Source: Cephalopachus bancanus (taxonomy: Eukaryota; Chordata; Mammalia; Primates; Tarsiidae). Taken from it: DNA of 64,000 nt. Under the pieces are notes generated by a model. That model did not search any database. It was not told the DNA's origin and saw nothing but the letters and a program-made list of their open reading frames with translations. Location: positions 372,001 through 436,000 of the forward strand of contig JAPVLO010000074.1 of assembly GCA_027257055.1 (NCBI GenBank). The letters are read 5' to 3'. A program made the position numbers and the translations under genes. Below, one piece after another: positions 47,041-58,975 of this stretch (the stretch's first letter is position 1; every line of letters starts with the position of its first letter).

Positions 47041-48097
47041 ATAATTTTAAGATTACATGTGCTTTAAAACAGAAATGAGGTAAAATTGTAATTCACTGTA
47101 GTTAGAGAAACATTTGTGCAACTGCTAATCCCTACAGTTTGGTTAAGCAAATAAAATTTAATCCTCTGAACACAAAGTCTCTTCTCTGAGTCACTAGGGG
47201 CTTTGAACATGAACAATAAGTATCATCTCTTTAACAGATGCTTATTTCCCTTAGTTCTGATGACAAAAACACCACTTTTTAAATACAAAAAAAGCCCACC
47301 TGAAATATGTTCTATTTTATCTAAGCCTTTAAATATTTCAGCTTAAAGCATTTCCCCCTCTGGACAAGTTCCATTAAGTGTTGTTTGTAACATCATGATG
47401 TATATGAAATACAAATGAGATAGATTTTGTGGATATAACTTCCACTTGTAATCATCATGTGCTGTGCACATAACTGATTCTCTTTCGTGATTAAAGGTAA
47501 CTTGATGCAGTATCAATACTTGTCCATAAAACATAGAACAATAACTTCCCCCTAATAGAGATACAATAATGTTGCTTGGCAAGTGAATGATTACATAAAT
47601 AAATGGTTAGAGAAGCAATTAATTAAAACAATGAAAATTTTAGTGAAATAAAAAGGATCAATAATTGAAAAATTAAATTAAACTAGAAAGCACAGGAAAG
47701 ATGAAATCTGTTTTTGAGAAAGATTATTAAAAATCAATAACTTTTTTTAAATGGGAAAAATATAGCTAGTTATAGCTGAATTTGCTAAAGTATGATGTAA
47801 AGTATCTGACTGTAGCTACTTGATGTGATTATGCTATCAGTGATATTTTCTTTTGCATTAAATTTATGTAACATAATCTAGAAAAATGTTCTATCCTGGT
47901 TTGAAAACTCAGAAAATATACTATCTATGGTTGGATATGCATTTCTTTAAATAGACAGCTATTTTGACCTGAAAATAGATACTTTAGATAATCTAAATTA
48001 TTTTAAATAATCTGAATACAGTCTGATATCTAGTGTAAAATCATATGCCTAAAAGCAAAATGAGATTTTCCTACCTGCACTCTGAGTACACCATTCA
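47041..48097. other. AT-rich unique-looking DNA
   Basis: About 1 kb without recognised features. Confidence 0.55.
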
Positions 48098-48232
48098 CTT
48101 CATGTGAGACTATAGATGACAATTGGGCTATTCATTAGTTGCCATAACAGTGTTTCAGAATGCTCCATTATTAGATCAATTGTCTGATTTTTTAAAACCA
48201 CAAGCCTTGGTATTCAAAATAAAAAGTTATAA
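48098..48232 (+). repeat. Diverged repeat pair, left member
   Basis: Matches 57058-57195 in the same orientation at about 80 percent by eye over the best 90 bases (shared 'cataa.agtgtttca.aat' and 'tgatcaattgt'-like blocks). The two copies bracket L1 copy 3. Family unknown. Confidence 0.7.
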
Positions 48233-48611
48233 GAATTTATTTCACTTAAAAGGGGGCATTTTCAATGTTCTATTAGTTTTGTGTAGTAAATATGGAATAT
48301 TTATACAGATATAAAATAAATATTTACTTATAAATAGGTAATAGAATATAGCCATTAATCGGTTGCATATAAGAATATATACTTTCATTTAATGCCACAA
48401 TAGCTATGTATCACAACAAATTCAAGTCCATGTGTAATGATGTTATTTCCTATAGTTTCTCATGAACAAGTAATAAGCATTATATCTGTGAGTTAAATGT
48501 CTCCCTAGGAATGGAAGAAGATGACAGTGTATGCGAGTCCCAGTGTGAGTGTAAGAAAAATTTTTCGTATGTGTCTGTAAGTGGGAATGTGAGTGACTGA
48601 CTGAGTGGGAA
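48233..48611. other. Unassigned DNA, GTGAGT-rich at its end
   Basis: No gene recognised. Positions 48520-48605 are rich in 'gtgagt'/'gtctgtaagtggg' motifs, an irregular simple-sequence patch immediately before L1 copy 3. Confidence 0.5.
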
Positions 48612-50449
48612 CTCAGGAGCAAGTGGCTAGGGCTCTTCTGATGAAATGGAGTGGCGCAGCTGCTCTGCTTGGACTCAAGTGCTTCCCAGGGAACAGAAGC
48701 TGAGCTTCATTTTTTCAAAATCAGTAAAGCCCTTCCACAGAGAAACTGCAGGGAGTGACTGCTGGCTCAAGGCTCTGCCTCACCACTGTAGCACCTGGTC
48801 CAACACAGGCTGCAAGGGCTGCAGCGAGGGTGCAGTGAGGGAGCCCAGAGACAGAGCCCCACTGAAGAAGAAACAGGCACCCTGCCATCATCTTGGAAAC
48901 TGGGCGAGAAAGTGCTCTGGCTTGCTCCCCACAGAGTGACAGACCAAATCTCTGTGATTAGAAGATTAACTACTCAGGAGTTGATCATGACCCGGAGGGC
49001 ATATCTCAAAAGCACAAACTCTCAAGGGACAGGACTAGTGCTGAGTCTTAGGTGCCACACCCTCCCATGATTCAGCCTCAGGGCAAAGGGTGTGACCAGA
49101 AGAGGATGAGGAAGACCCCTGAAGAGGTCAGCAGTGAGTCTGGGGCTGACTCAACCCCCATTTCCCAGTAATCCTCTGAATGTCAGACCCACATCACTGG
49201 GGCATGACCAAAAGGGATGAGCTTAGGTGGATCCTGAACCTCAGTTGAGATAGGAGGACTCTAATCCAGGATAAGCCTGGCTGGAGCATCCCCCCCACGC
49301 CCCGCCACAGTACCTGGGGAAGAGACAATTCCACACCTTCCCATCAGAGGGGATCTCCCTGAACATATGCAAATGGAAGGTGAAGACTGAAGACTGAAGA
49401 CCCACTCACCCCCGCCACCTTCTCTTCCTTCTCCCAACTGAATACTGGGGAGATTGTGAATAAAGTCAGAGCTCCACAGGAGACATCAGAGGGCTTACCT
49501 GTGAACAACTGAGAAGAACAATTACAGAACCTGCCACAGAAGGCAGTTTTCTATTCTTTTCTTTTTGGTTTTTGTATGTTTGTTTTTAATTGATTTTTCT
49601 TTTTCCTTTGAGTATGAATATGTGTATGTGAGGGTTCAATCTGCGTTCTCCACCCCACCTTATTTTTCTTTTTCTTTTCCTTCTTCTTTCATTTTTTTTC
49701 TGTTTATGTGCATATGTGGATGACTGAGTATTCATCTTTCAGTTTTGTTTGCTTGTTTTTTTTTTAATAGTTCTCTTTTTTTTTTTAGTTTAATGTGTGT
49801 GTGAATGGTTGTGTGAGGGTTCAATTTGAATGATTTCTCTTCTTTTTTTCTTCTCCTTTTCTTTTGTGCTGGGCATGTGTGTGTATTTATATGTGTATTC
49901 AGTTTTCCTATATTGTGGGATTTTTTTTGTTTCTTTACCTTTGAATTTTTCCAGCTTGTTTTGCTTTTGTGTGTGGGGGGGGAGTGGGGGTGTAGCTAAT
50001 TGTTTTTAGCTTTGGCTTCTGCTTTTACTTTTCTGTGTTTTTTAAATTTTTATTATTTTTTAAAATTTGTGTCCATCTTATTTCATTCTTCTTTTCTCTT
50101 TTCTCCTCATTGCTATTACAGTATCTTGGACTCAGGAGGTATGCACAAGTACCCGTTGCATTATTATATAGAGTAGTGGTGGGAAGTAGGTCTCAAGGAA
50201 CCCATACCTTGAGTGAACATTGTAATTTGGAAGTAGTTTCTGAATCCTAGCTACCCATCCTCCACCTTATTCAACTCTCAAAACTGAAAAAGACAGCAAA
50301 ACTTTCCACCTACATCCCTGTTTCAAAATAGAACAAATTAAGAGCCTTAATCAAGGAAGAATTGAGAGCTGGGAAAACATCAGAAGTGAAAGCCTCTCCC
50401 ACTGCTACTGAATAATGGACTAAAGAGAAAAGAAAGAGATCTGTCACAA
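48612..50449 (+). promoter_or_regulatory. L1 copy 3 5' UTR, unlike those of copies 1 and 2
   Basis: GC-richer beginning (48640-49550, e.g. 'aagggctgcagcgagggtgc', 'gaagaggatgaggaagac'), then 500 bases of T-rich sequence with GTGTGTG patches (49550-50100), then a part alignable to copy 2 ('gaatcctagctacccatc' against 'gaatcacagcttccccatc'). The first 900 bases do not align by eye with copies 1 or 2, suggesting a different promoter module. Confidence 0.6.
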
Positions 50450-50788
50450 ATGACAAAAAAATCAAAGGAAGAGCACAGGTAATTCCCAGTTAAATAAAGA
50501 GAAAATACCTGAAAAATCAAGCCTCAGAGCCCAAACAATGGAACTCACTGATTGGCCCCAGAATAAAACAGGAATTAAGGAATGGATGAAAAGAATGAAG
50601 ACTTAAGAAAGACAAGATGCAACACTGAAAGAACTTGTAGCAGGGATTTTGGCCATAAAAAATTGTATCCAGGAAATAAAGAACAAAAGGCAAGTATGGA
50701 AAGCAGAATAAGTCAAACAGAAGAAAGAAGCTCAGAACCTGAAGACCAAAACATGGAATTAACCTGATCTGTAAAAAACACAGAAAGA

Positions 50789-51070
50789 AGCTGGGCTGGG
50801 TGGCTCAGCCTGCAATCCCACGCCTCTGGGAGGCTGAGGTGAGTGGATTGCCTGAGCCCGTGGGTTCGAGACCCGCCTGGGCAGCGAGACCTCATCTGTA
50901 CAATAAATAAAAAAATCAGCCGGGCGTGGCAGCTCTCACCTGTAATTCCGGTTACTCGGAAGGCTGAGGCGGAAGGATCGCCGGAGCCCAGCAGGCGAGG
51001 CTGCGGTAGCCGGGAGCGGCCACTGCACTCCAGTCTGGGTGACCGAGTGAGACTCCAACTCAAAAAAAAA
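50789..51070 (+). mobile_element. Alu SINE inside L1 copy 3 ORF1
   Basis: Starts 'agctgggctgggtggctcagcc', has B box 'ggttcgagacc', ends 'gagactccaactc' plus a short A tail. Target duplication 'acagaaaga' at 50780-50788 and 51071-51079. Confidence 0.95.
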
Positions 51071-51492
51071 ACAGAAAGATAACTCAGAAGGAAAGAATGG
51101 AGCCTCCAAGAGATGTACAATTATATCAAGAGGCTGAACCTATGCTTAATTGGTATCCCAGAAGAAGAAAGAGAAAGAAAGAATACCTTGGAACAAGTAT
51201 TCCTGGAGGTTATCCAAGAAAACTATCCCCATCTCACCAAAGATGTGACCATCCAAACACAAGACACACAGAGAACTCCTGCAAGATATCAAATGAGAAG
51301 ATCACCCCTCCCACACATGGTAATTTCCCTATACAAAGTAGATGGAAAATAAAAAATTCAAATGACAGTGAGAGAAAGGTTAGACTATCTACCAGGGGAA
51401 ACAAACCAGAATAGCAGCACATCTATTGACAGAAACATTACAAGCTAGAAAGACTAGAGTCTAACAGTCAAAGTCCTCAAAGATAAGCAATA

Positions 51493-52124
51493 TCTTTTTG
51501 TAAATTTTAATTTTAAAGTGGTGCTACAATTCAGGGTTAGATACAAATGCTCATTATACAAGTACCTTTGTTGATGGGTGTACACCCCCTCCCTAGCAGT
51601 TTCCCTCAACTGCCAATCCCTTTCTTATTATGATAATTGTTCAAGGTCCACTTATGAGTTAGAACATATGGTACTCTGTTCTTTGTTTCTGTGATAGATC
51701 AGTGAGTATGATAGACTCTAATTTCACCCAAGTTGCTGCAAAGTCCATATGTTTGTCGTTCTTTATGGCCCCATAGTGTTCCATTGTGTATATATACCAC
51801 ATTTTTTTTTATCCAGTCCAGTCTTGATGTGCACGATTGGTTTCATGTTTCTGCTATTGTGAATAGTGCTGCAATAAACATGCATGTGCAGGTATCTTCT
51901 TTGCATAATGATTTGAGTACCTCCAGGTATATTTCCAATAGGAGGATTGCTGGGTCATATGGAAGGTCAATTTCTAGTTCTTTCAGAAACTATCACACTG
52001 TTTTCCAAGAAGTTACAGTTTTTTGCATTCCCATCAGCAGTGTAGAAGTGTTCCTTTTTCTCTGCATCCTCACCAGCATCTGTTGTTGTTTGTTTTATTA
52101 ATGATGGCCATTCATAGTGGGGTT
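51493..52124 (-). mobile_element. L1 3' end inserted antisense into L1 copy 3
   Basis: About 630 bases of antisense L1 3' UTR and ORF2 C-terminus: 'ttcaaggtccacttatgagtt', 'tttgtttctgtgatagatcag', 'gttccattgtgtatatataccacatttttttt', ending at 'tggccattcatagtggggtt'. It is bracketed by a 14-base target duplication matching 12 of 14 (51481-51494 and 52125-52138, 'agataa.caat.tc'), where ORF1 resumes. A later L1 insertion, 5' truncated. Confidence 0.9.
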
Positions 52125-52442
52125 AGATAAACAATTTCAACCAAGAATTTCCTGCCCAGCCAAGCTCAATTTCATCAGTGATGGATAATTAAAATCCTTC
52201 CTATACATCCCATTCCTAAGAGATTATGCAGTTTCTTCCAGACCAGCTGTACAGGAAACACATAAAAAGATATTAAGCACAGAAGAAATAACAAAAAAAA
52301 GGAATGACCATGCATTTCCTGAAAGAACAGGAGAACACAGAATCAACAGATAATACATCTTGACTGCAAACTTGAAAATATACACATATATCAACCCCAA
52401 AATTAAAAGAAAAAAACAAAAGAAAAACTTTATATGTACCTC

Positions 52443-55400
52443 ATGATGGGAGAAACAATCACATTTCAATAATCAGCCTGAATGTAAATGTACTAAATGT
52501 ACCACTGAAAAGACACAGAATGGTAAATTGGAGAAAACACAAATGACCCCAAGTTTGCTGTATGAAAAACACTCATCTCACAAGGGACACACACGGACTC
52601 AAAGTTAAAGGATGGAAACAAATTTCCAGGCGAATGGATCACAAAAATAGGTAGCAGTCATGGTCTTAATATCAAGCAAAACATACTTTAAACTATCAAA
52701 AATTAGAAAAAGATACAGCAGGAGACAACATAATGGTAAAAGGTTCAATCCATCAAAAAGAAATATCCATCCTAAACATATGCAACCAATACAATAGCAC
52801 CAGCATTTACAGCAACTACTAAGTAAAGTAAAATAATATATTGACTCTAATCCTATTATAGCCATGGGCTAAATACCCCACAAACAATCCTTGATAGATC
52901 ATTTAGGCAAAATATCAAATAGATCTGGAACCTCAGCTTGACACTTGACCAAATGAACTTAATAGATACCTACAGAACACTACACCCAACAACCACAGAG
53001 TATGCATTCTACTCGCCACCACATGGAATGTACTCCAAGATTGATCCCATTCTTGACCATAAATCAAATATAAACAAACTTTGTAAGATCAAAACACTGC
53101 CATGCACCTTCTCTGGCCACAGTAGAATAAAACTAAATATCAGCACCAACAAAATTTCCTTAAAACCCCAAAGACATGGACACTAAACAGCATGATGCTG
53201 AATAATTATTGGGTAAACACAGAAATCAAAACAGAAATTAAGATTTTCCTGGAAACAAATGAAAATGAAGAAACATCTTTCCAAAACCTCTGGGATGCCA
53301 TGAAAACAATTCTGAGAGGGGAGTTTATACCTTTATGATCACACATTAAGAAAATGGAAAGATCACAACTTAACAACCTAATAAATCTCCTCAGGCAGCT
53401 GGAAAGAAAAGACCACCAAAAACCTAACTTTGGCAGAAGAACCCAGATCACCAAAGTAAAAGCCCAAATATGGGACATAGAAGACAAAAATATCATAGAA
53501 AAAAATCAACAAAACACGAAGCTAGTTATTTGAAATAATAAGCAAGATAGACCCCTAGCCAGAATGACCAAGAAAAAGCTCAAATAAACACAATCCGAAA
53601 TGTAAAATATAAAATCACAACTGACCACAAAGAAATACAAAAGATTATCAGAGATTACTATGCACACCTGTATGGAAACAAACTTGATAAACTAAATGAA
53701 ATGAAGAACTTTCTGAAATCATATACCCTTCCAAGGTTGAAAAAAGAAAACGATAAGTCACTAAATAGAGCAATAACAACTCAGGAAATTAACTCCATCA
53801 TTAGAAAACTACCTACCAAAAAAAATGCCCTGGTTCAGACGACTTTTCAGAGGAATTCTACAAAACATACAAGTAGGAGGTTATACCAATTCTATTGAAA
53901 GTATTCCAGTCAATTGAGAAAGATGGAATTCCCCCAAAATCATTTTACGAAGGTAGCATCACACTGATACCCAACCAGGTAAAGATCCAACAAAAAAAGA
54001 GAACTACAGGCAAATAGACATAATTAGCATAGATACAAAAATTCTCAACAATATTCTAGCAAATTAAATCCAGCAACTCATCTAAAAAATCAACCACCAT
54101 GACCAAATAGGCTTTATCTCTGGGAAGTAGGGTTGGTTCAACATCTGCAAGACCAAAAATGTAATTAAATACATCAACAGATGTAAAAACAAGAAGCACA
54201 TGATTATATCATTAGATGCAGAAAAAGCTTTTTGATAAAATCCAGTATACATTCTTGATAAAAACCCTCAAATGACTAGGCATAGAAGGGACATACCTCA
54301 AAATAGTAACCGCTATCTATGATAAACCCACAGCAAGCATATTGATAAATGGACAGAAACTGGAAACACTTACCCTGAAAACCAGAACAAGACAAGATTG
54401 CCCACTCTCACCCCTCCTGTTCAGTATTTTGTTGGAAATCCTACCTAGAGCAATTAGACCAGAGAAGGAAATCAAGGGTATCCAAACAGGAAAAGAGAAA
54501 GTAAAGTTATCCCTTTTTGTTTATGATTTATCCAAACAATGAAAATCCAAAATAACCTGTCAAAAACCTCCTTTCCCTGATAAAGGACTTTGGCAAACTC
54601 TCAGGGTACAAAATAAATGTACAAAAGACAGACACATTCTTATACACCAACAACAAGCAGACAGAGAACCAAATAAGAAGGTCAATCCCATTCATAATAA
54701 CCACAAAATAAATAAAATACATCAGCATCTTCCTAACCAGAAAAGTGAAAGACCTTTACAATGAGAGCTATGAAACACTGCTCAAAGAAATCCAAGAAGA
54801 CACAAACAAATGGAAAAATATTCCATGCTCCAGGATCGGAAGAATCAACATTGTTAAGATGTCCATCCTACAAAAGGCAATCTATGGATTCAATTCAATA
54901 TCCATTAAATTACCAATGTCATTATTCTCAGACCTGGAAATAACAACACAGGAATTCATATGGAAACATAAATGACCACAAATAGCCTAAACAATCCTTA
55001 GCAAAAGAAACAAAGTGGGAGGTATCACACTCCCAAACTTTAAACTTTACTATAAGGTTGCAGTAATCAAAACAGCCTGGCTTTAGTAAAAGAACAGGCT
55101 TATGGACCAATGGAACAGAATAGAGATTCTGGAAGCAAAACCTCAATTTCTCAACCAACTCATATTGACAAAATCTCCAGGAAACAACCACTGGGGAGAG
55201 GAGAACCTATTCAGTAAATGGTGCTGAGAAAACTGTCTGACCACATGCAGAGGACAGAAACAGGACCCTTACCTATCACTATACAAAAAAAGTCAGCTCT
55301 AAATGGATCAAAGACCTAAATCTAAAACCTCAAAGTAGAAGAATCTTAGAAAATGCAGGAGACACTCTTACAGAAATTGGATTATGCAACCAATTCCTGA

Positions 55401-56233
55401 TCAAAACCCCAGTTGTTCATGCCATAAGAGCTGAGATAGACAAATGGGACCTCATGAAACAGAAAAACTTCGGCAAAGCAAAAGAAACTATTAAGTGAGC
55501 GAGGAAATAGCCCACAGAATGGGAAAAAAATATTTGCCAACTGTATATCTGATGAAGGTTTAATATCCATGATCTATAAGGAACTTGAACATGACAAAAG
55601 GAAAAAACCAAATAGTTCCATTAAAAAAGTGGACAAAAGACATGAATAGACACTTCTCAAAAGAAGTTATATGGGCAGCAAACAGACACATGACAAGGTG
55701 CTCAGCCTCACTAATCGTCAGAGAAATGCAAATCCAAACCTCACTGAGATATCTAATCGCTGTAAGAATGGCCATCATTAATAAAACAAACAGCAGATGC
55801 TGATGAGGACGTAGACAAGGGAACACTTCTATACTGGCAGTGGGAATGCAAACTAGTTCAGCAGCAGTGAAAAGCACTGTGGCAATTTCTAAAAGAACTA
55901 CAAATTGACCTTCCATATGACCTAACAATACCCCCACTGGGACTATGCCTGGAGGGACTCAAATCATTCTACAAAAATATACCTGCACACGCATTTATTG
56001 CAGCAGTATTCACAATAGCAAAAACATGGAACCAACTGTGCTGCCCATCGGAAATGGACTGGATGAAAAAAATGTGGCACATGTGCATTATGAAATATTA
56101 AGCAGCCATAAAGAGGGACAAACATATGGACTTCTCAGCAACTTGGATGGATTTAGACTTTATTATACTCAGTGATCTATCACAGAAACAAAGAACAGAA
56201 TACCATATGTTCTCTTTCATAAGCGAACTATGA
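52443..56233 (+). pseudogene. L1 copy 3 ORF2
   Basis: Start region 'atgatgggagaaacaatcac' (52443) has lost a base relative to copy 2, shifting the frame at once. Endonuclease remnants include 'TLHPTTTEYAFY' (about 52978). The RT part has '[10 protein letters not shown]' (about 53800) and '[19 protein letters not shown]' (about 54385), where the usual QGCPLS has become QDCPLS. FADD reads FVYD near 54517-54528, so the first catalytic Asp is Tyr. C-terminal remnants run to a TGA at 56231-56233. Many stops and frameshifts. Confidence 0.87.
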
Positions 56234-56416
56234 ACATTCACCATAATACTATTATAAAGGTTTTGGTAGTAGTGGGATACTGCCTGGGTGGGACACAACA
56301 TCAGTAAGGGTACCTGATCTCAATCCAGGCAAAGTGGGCACCAAAGCGAGGTCCAAACATTACCTGTATGATGTCCACTTATTTATCTAATCCTGGATTG
56401 TACCCCATATCTTTAA

Positions 56417-56449
<33 letters not shown>

Positions 56450-56465
56450 CACATATATGTATGTA
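56417..56465 (+). repeat. TA-rich microsatellite at the L1 copy 3 tail
   Basis: (AT)n of about 22 bases followed by 'acacatacacatatatgtatgtatatg', probably grown from the L1 A tail. Confidence 0.9.
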
Positions 56466-57057
56466 TATGTCTGTCTATGAGAAAAACTGAATATATGCCA
56501 AATCTAATGAAATTCCCTAAAATAAGTGAGCATGATATTTAATGTACATCTGCCTGCTGTAGACTTATGTTCTTTATGTAAGAAATAACAGTTTCAAATA
56601 AAAGATTAAACCACTAAATTGTAGATGCTTATGTAGTCTCATGATGAAGTTATTTAATGTTTCTGGATTAAGTGAGTATATTAATTAAATTTTAAAAAGG
56701 TTATTGCAACATGTGTATTTTTAAATGCATTATTCCTCTGTAGTTGAGTATGATAAAATTATCAAATTTGACATGTACATTGTCAGTTATGTATATGCAT
56801 TAGGTAAGAATTAAGTGCACTATTACACATTACACAAACTTTAATCAAATTATAAGATTCTTTTCAAAATAAACCTTCATAAAATGCAAATAAAACTTAT
56901 TTTACAAAAGGATTTTGGCAGAATAGTAGCATCACTGACTTAACAGATTGCATGCAGTCTCTGTACACTACTCCACCACTCCACTTCAGTTCCTACATTA
57001 TAAAATAAATGTCTCCCAATACCTCAAAAAAAAGACCCCCAAAATAGGAAACCTTCA
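56466..57057. other. AT-rich unassigned DNA
   Basis: No gene or repeat recognised. Confidence 0.5.
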
Positions 57058-57195
57058 TAAAACTTATGTCAAGACTGTAGATGGTAATTGGACTTTTCAT
57101 TAAATTCCATAATAGTGTTTCAAAATTTTCCATTATTTGATCAATTGTTTAACTTTTAAAAAATCATATACTTTAGAAGCCAAAATCAAAATATG
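57058..57195 (+). repeat. Diverged repeat pair, right member
   Basis: Partner of 48098-48232, 8.96 kb away in the same orientation. Confidence 0.7.
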
Positions 57196-57469
57196 TAAAC
57201 CAAATAGTAGATTATTAGTGTGATATGTTTTTGAGATGAGCAATTTTTCTCAGTCTACTAATTAAGGAAACTCTTTGCCACCAGGAAAGCTAACTCAACA
57301 AATCAGCAATTGCAAAGTCAAATTGCAATCACTCTGGATTTTATATGATTATGGACAAAGGAAATGATTTAACAGATGGTTTTCTTAATAAGCAAAGCAT
57401 CAAGACGTGCTCCAACTTATTATTTTTAAACTTTCAGAAGAAATTGGTAAAAAGCCACATGCTTGATAT

Positions 57470-57665
57470 ATACATGTATACATTGTGAAATGCCTAAATC
57501 AAACAATTTAATATATGTATTACCTCACTGCATCATATATTTATCATTTTTTTGTGGTGAGAATAGACACCACAAAAAAAAAGTGTGGTGAGAACACTTA
57601 CAACACTCTCTTGGCAATTTTCAATTATACATTATATTGCTAACTAAAATATTATATTGCATACA
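57470..57665 (+). mobile_element. Old L1 3' UTR fragment with fold-back insertion
   Basis: 'aatatatgtattacctcactgcatcatatatttatcattttttt', 'gtggtgagaacacttacaacactctcttggcaattttcaa' match an old L1 3' UTR I also recognise at 21885. A 25-35 base palindromic insertion interrupts it at 57560-57583. Confidence 0.55.
57547..57580. repeat. Perfect 13-base inverted repeat, 8-base loop
   Basis: 'tttttttgtggtg' (57547-57559) pairs with 'caccacaaaaaaa' (57568-57580) around 'agaataga'. Directly after it 'gtggtgagaa' is repeated (57585-57594). Confidence 0.95.
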
Positions 57666-58412
57666 TAAACTTATAACATTTTTATTTGTGAAAAATAAAG
57701 AAAAAAATCATTAAAAAATAAGCAAACAATCAAACATATCCCTCCTAAATAAATGCACAAACAAATGCCAAATATCATCACAGTGGTAACAAGTAGTAGC
57801 TTCTTGTTATTAATGAAAGACAAATGTTTAATCAAATATTTAGACTTTGCAGATTATTTGTGAGGAAATATTTTACAAGGGATCTACCACACACAAACTT
57901 TTCCAAGATTGGAATTAAATAGCTAGACTTATACTTTCATTGTTTTTCTCTCCTGTTTATTATTGCACAGGATGCAGAATACAAAATGAAAGACCAGAAG
58001 AATCTTTGACTTGAGGGAGAGAAGCAGCAACATTCAGAGTAAGTTTAATCCATATACAAGATAGTTTAAAACATAGCAGTCTGACCATTGAATTCACTTA
58101 CATCTTCTCTTTTCCCTAGTCCTACTAAAATAACTCTATATTTATTAAAAGCTATATTTATCAACAAGAACAAAGACAAAGAGAAAAGAGACATCAGTGT
58201 ATTTTTTTAATTATACAATTTTAGACACACAAAAAGGGATTCAAGTGTGGTAGCAGAGTCACTAAAGGTATGGTAAAGAAAGGCAGAGCTGGTCACAAAA
58301 TGGGAGATTCAGTATTTGGGATACACAATACCAGAGGAGGCAACAGGAGGGGCAGAGAGGAAGATTAGGAAACCAAGTTAAGTTCAAACTAAGAGTAATT
58401 AGCTGTTTAGGT
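57666..58412. other. Unassigned DNA
   Basis: About 750 bases without recognised features. Confidence 0.5.
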
Positions 58413-58762
58413 ATTCCTGTGTTCTGAGTGGTTTGTCCTCCCAAAATTCACATGTTGAAACTTAGTCTCCAATATGATGGCATTAAGAAGTGGAACCTTA
58501 GGGAGGTGATTAGTTCATGGATGCAGAGCCCTCATGAATGAAATTAGTGCCCTCATAAAAGAGGTCCTGTAGAGTTCTCTTTTCCCTTCTGTCATCTGAA
58601 GACAGAGGAAGAAGATCCTGTTCTATGAACCAGGAAACTGACTTGCCCCAAACATCAGAACTTTTAATGCTTACACTGATTGTAAGCACTAAATATGTAT
58701 TTTTTTTAAAGCTCCCTAGTGTATGGTAACTTTTTTTACAGCAACCTAAGTAGTCTAATAGG
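58413..58762 (+). mobile_element. MLT1-type MaLR LTR, plus strand
   Basis: 'ctcccaaaattcacatgttgaaacttagtctccaatatgatggcattaagaagtgg', 'gaggtgattagttcatggatgcagagccctcatgaatgaaattagtgccctcataaaagagg' and 'tatgaaccaggaaactgac' follow MLT1 closely, ending 'agcaacctaagtagtctaata'. Solo, non-coding. Confidence 0.85.
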
Positions 58763-58975
58763 TATATTTCACTACCCTAATTAGATGATACTAAACTGTC
58801 TTTTTTTTTTTTTTTACTTGAAAAATAAAATGATTCCCTAAATAATTTGACTACCAGTTTCCAGATTCAGGAATACCATGTGGTAAAACTGAGAGGCCGA
58901 AATATTGAATAATCTATACACTGGACTACAGGACTCACATGCTGTTCACAGAATTTATACCAGCTAGGCATATTT

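Larger units (their letters stand above)
50450..52340 (+). pseudogene. L1 copy 3 ORF1, interrupted twice
   Basis: A possible start ATGACAAAAAAATC lies at 50450. Coiled-coil residues ('SRISQTEERSSEPEDQN', about 50700) are followed by the Alu, then the RRM segment 'LNLCLIGIPEEERERKN' (about 51137), 'VTIQTQDTQRTPARYQMRR' (about 51250), the antisense L1 insertion, and C-terminal sequence resuming at 52125 ('agataaacaatttcaacc'). Stops and frameshifts abound. Not functional. Confidence 0.8.
48612..56440 (+). mobile_element. L1 copy 3, full length, older, with two nested insertions
   Basis: The 5' end is near 'aggagcaagtggctaggg' (48613) by analogy with L1 copy 2. A long 5' UTR (to 50449) is followed by ORF1 (50450 to about 52340, including both insertions), ORF2 (52443-56233), and a 3' UTR ending with 'ttgtaccccatatctttaaat' and a TA repeat. 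Removing an Alu (50789-51070) and an antisense L1 piece (51493-52124) leaves about 6.9 kb. More substitutions and indels than in copies 1 and 2 indicate greater age. Inactive. The 5' boundary is the least certain. Confidence 0.85.

Noticed and set aside
48612..49500. GC-rich region with a 97-codon frame as a possible first exon or promoter island
   Set aside because: Best explained as the 5' UTR of L1 copy 3, though the assignment of its first 900 bases is less secure.
58801..58815. T15 run as the tail of another retrocopy
   Set aside because: No reversed AATAAA at the right distance and no recognisable transcript-like sequence beyond it.
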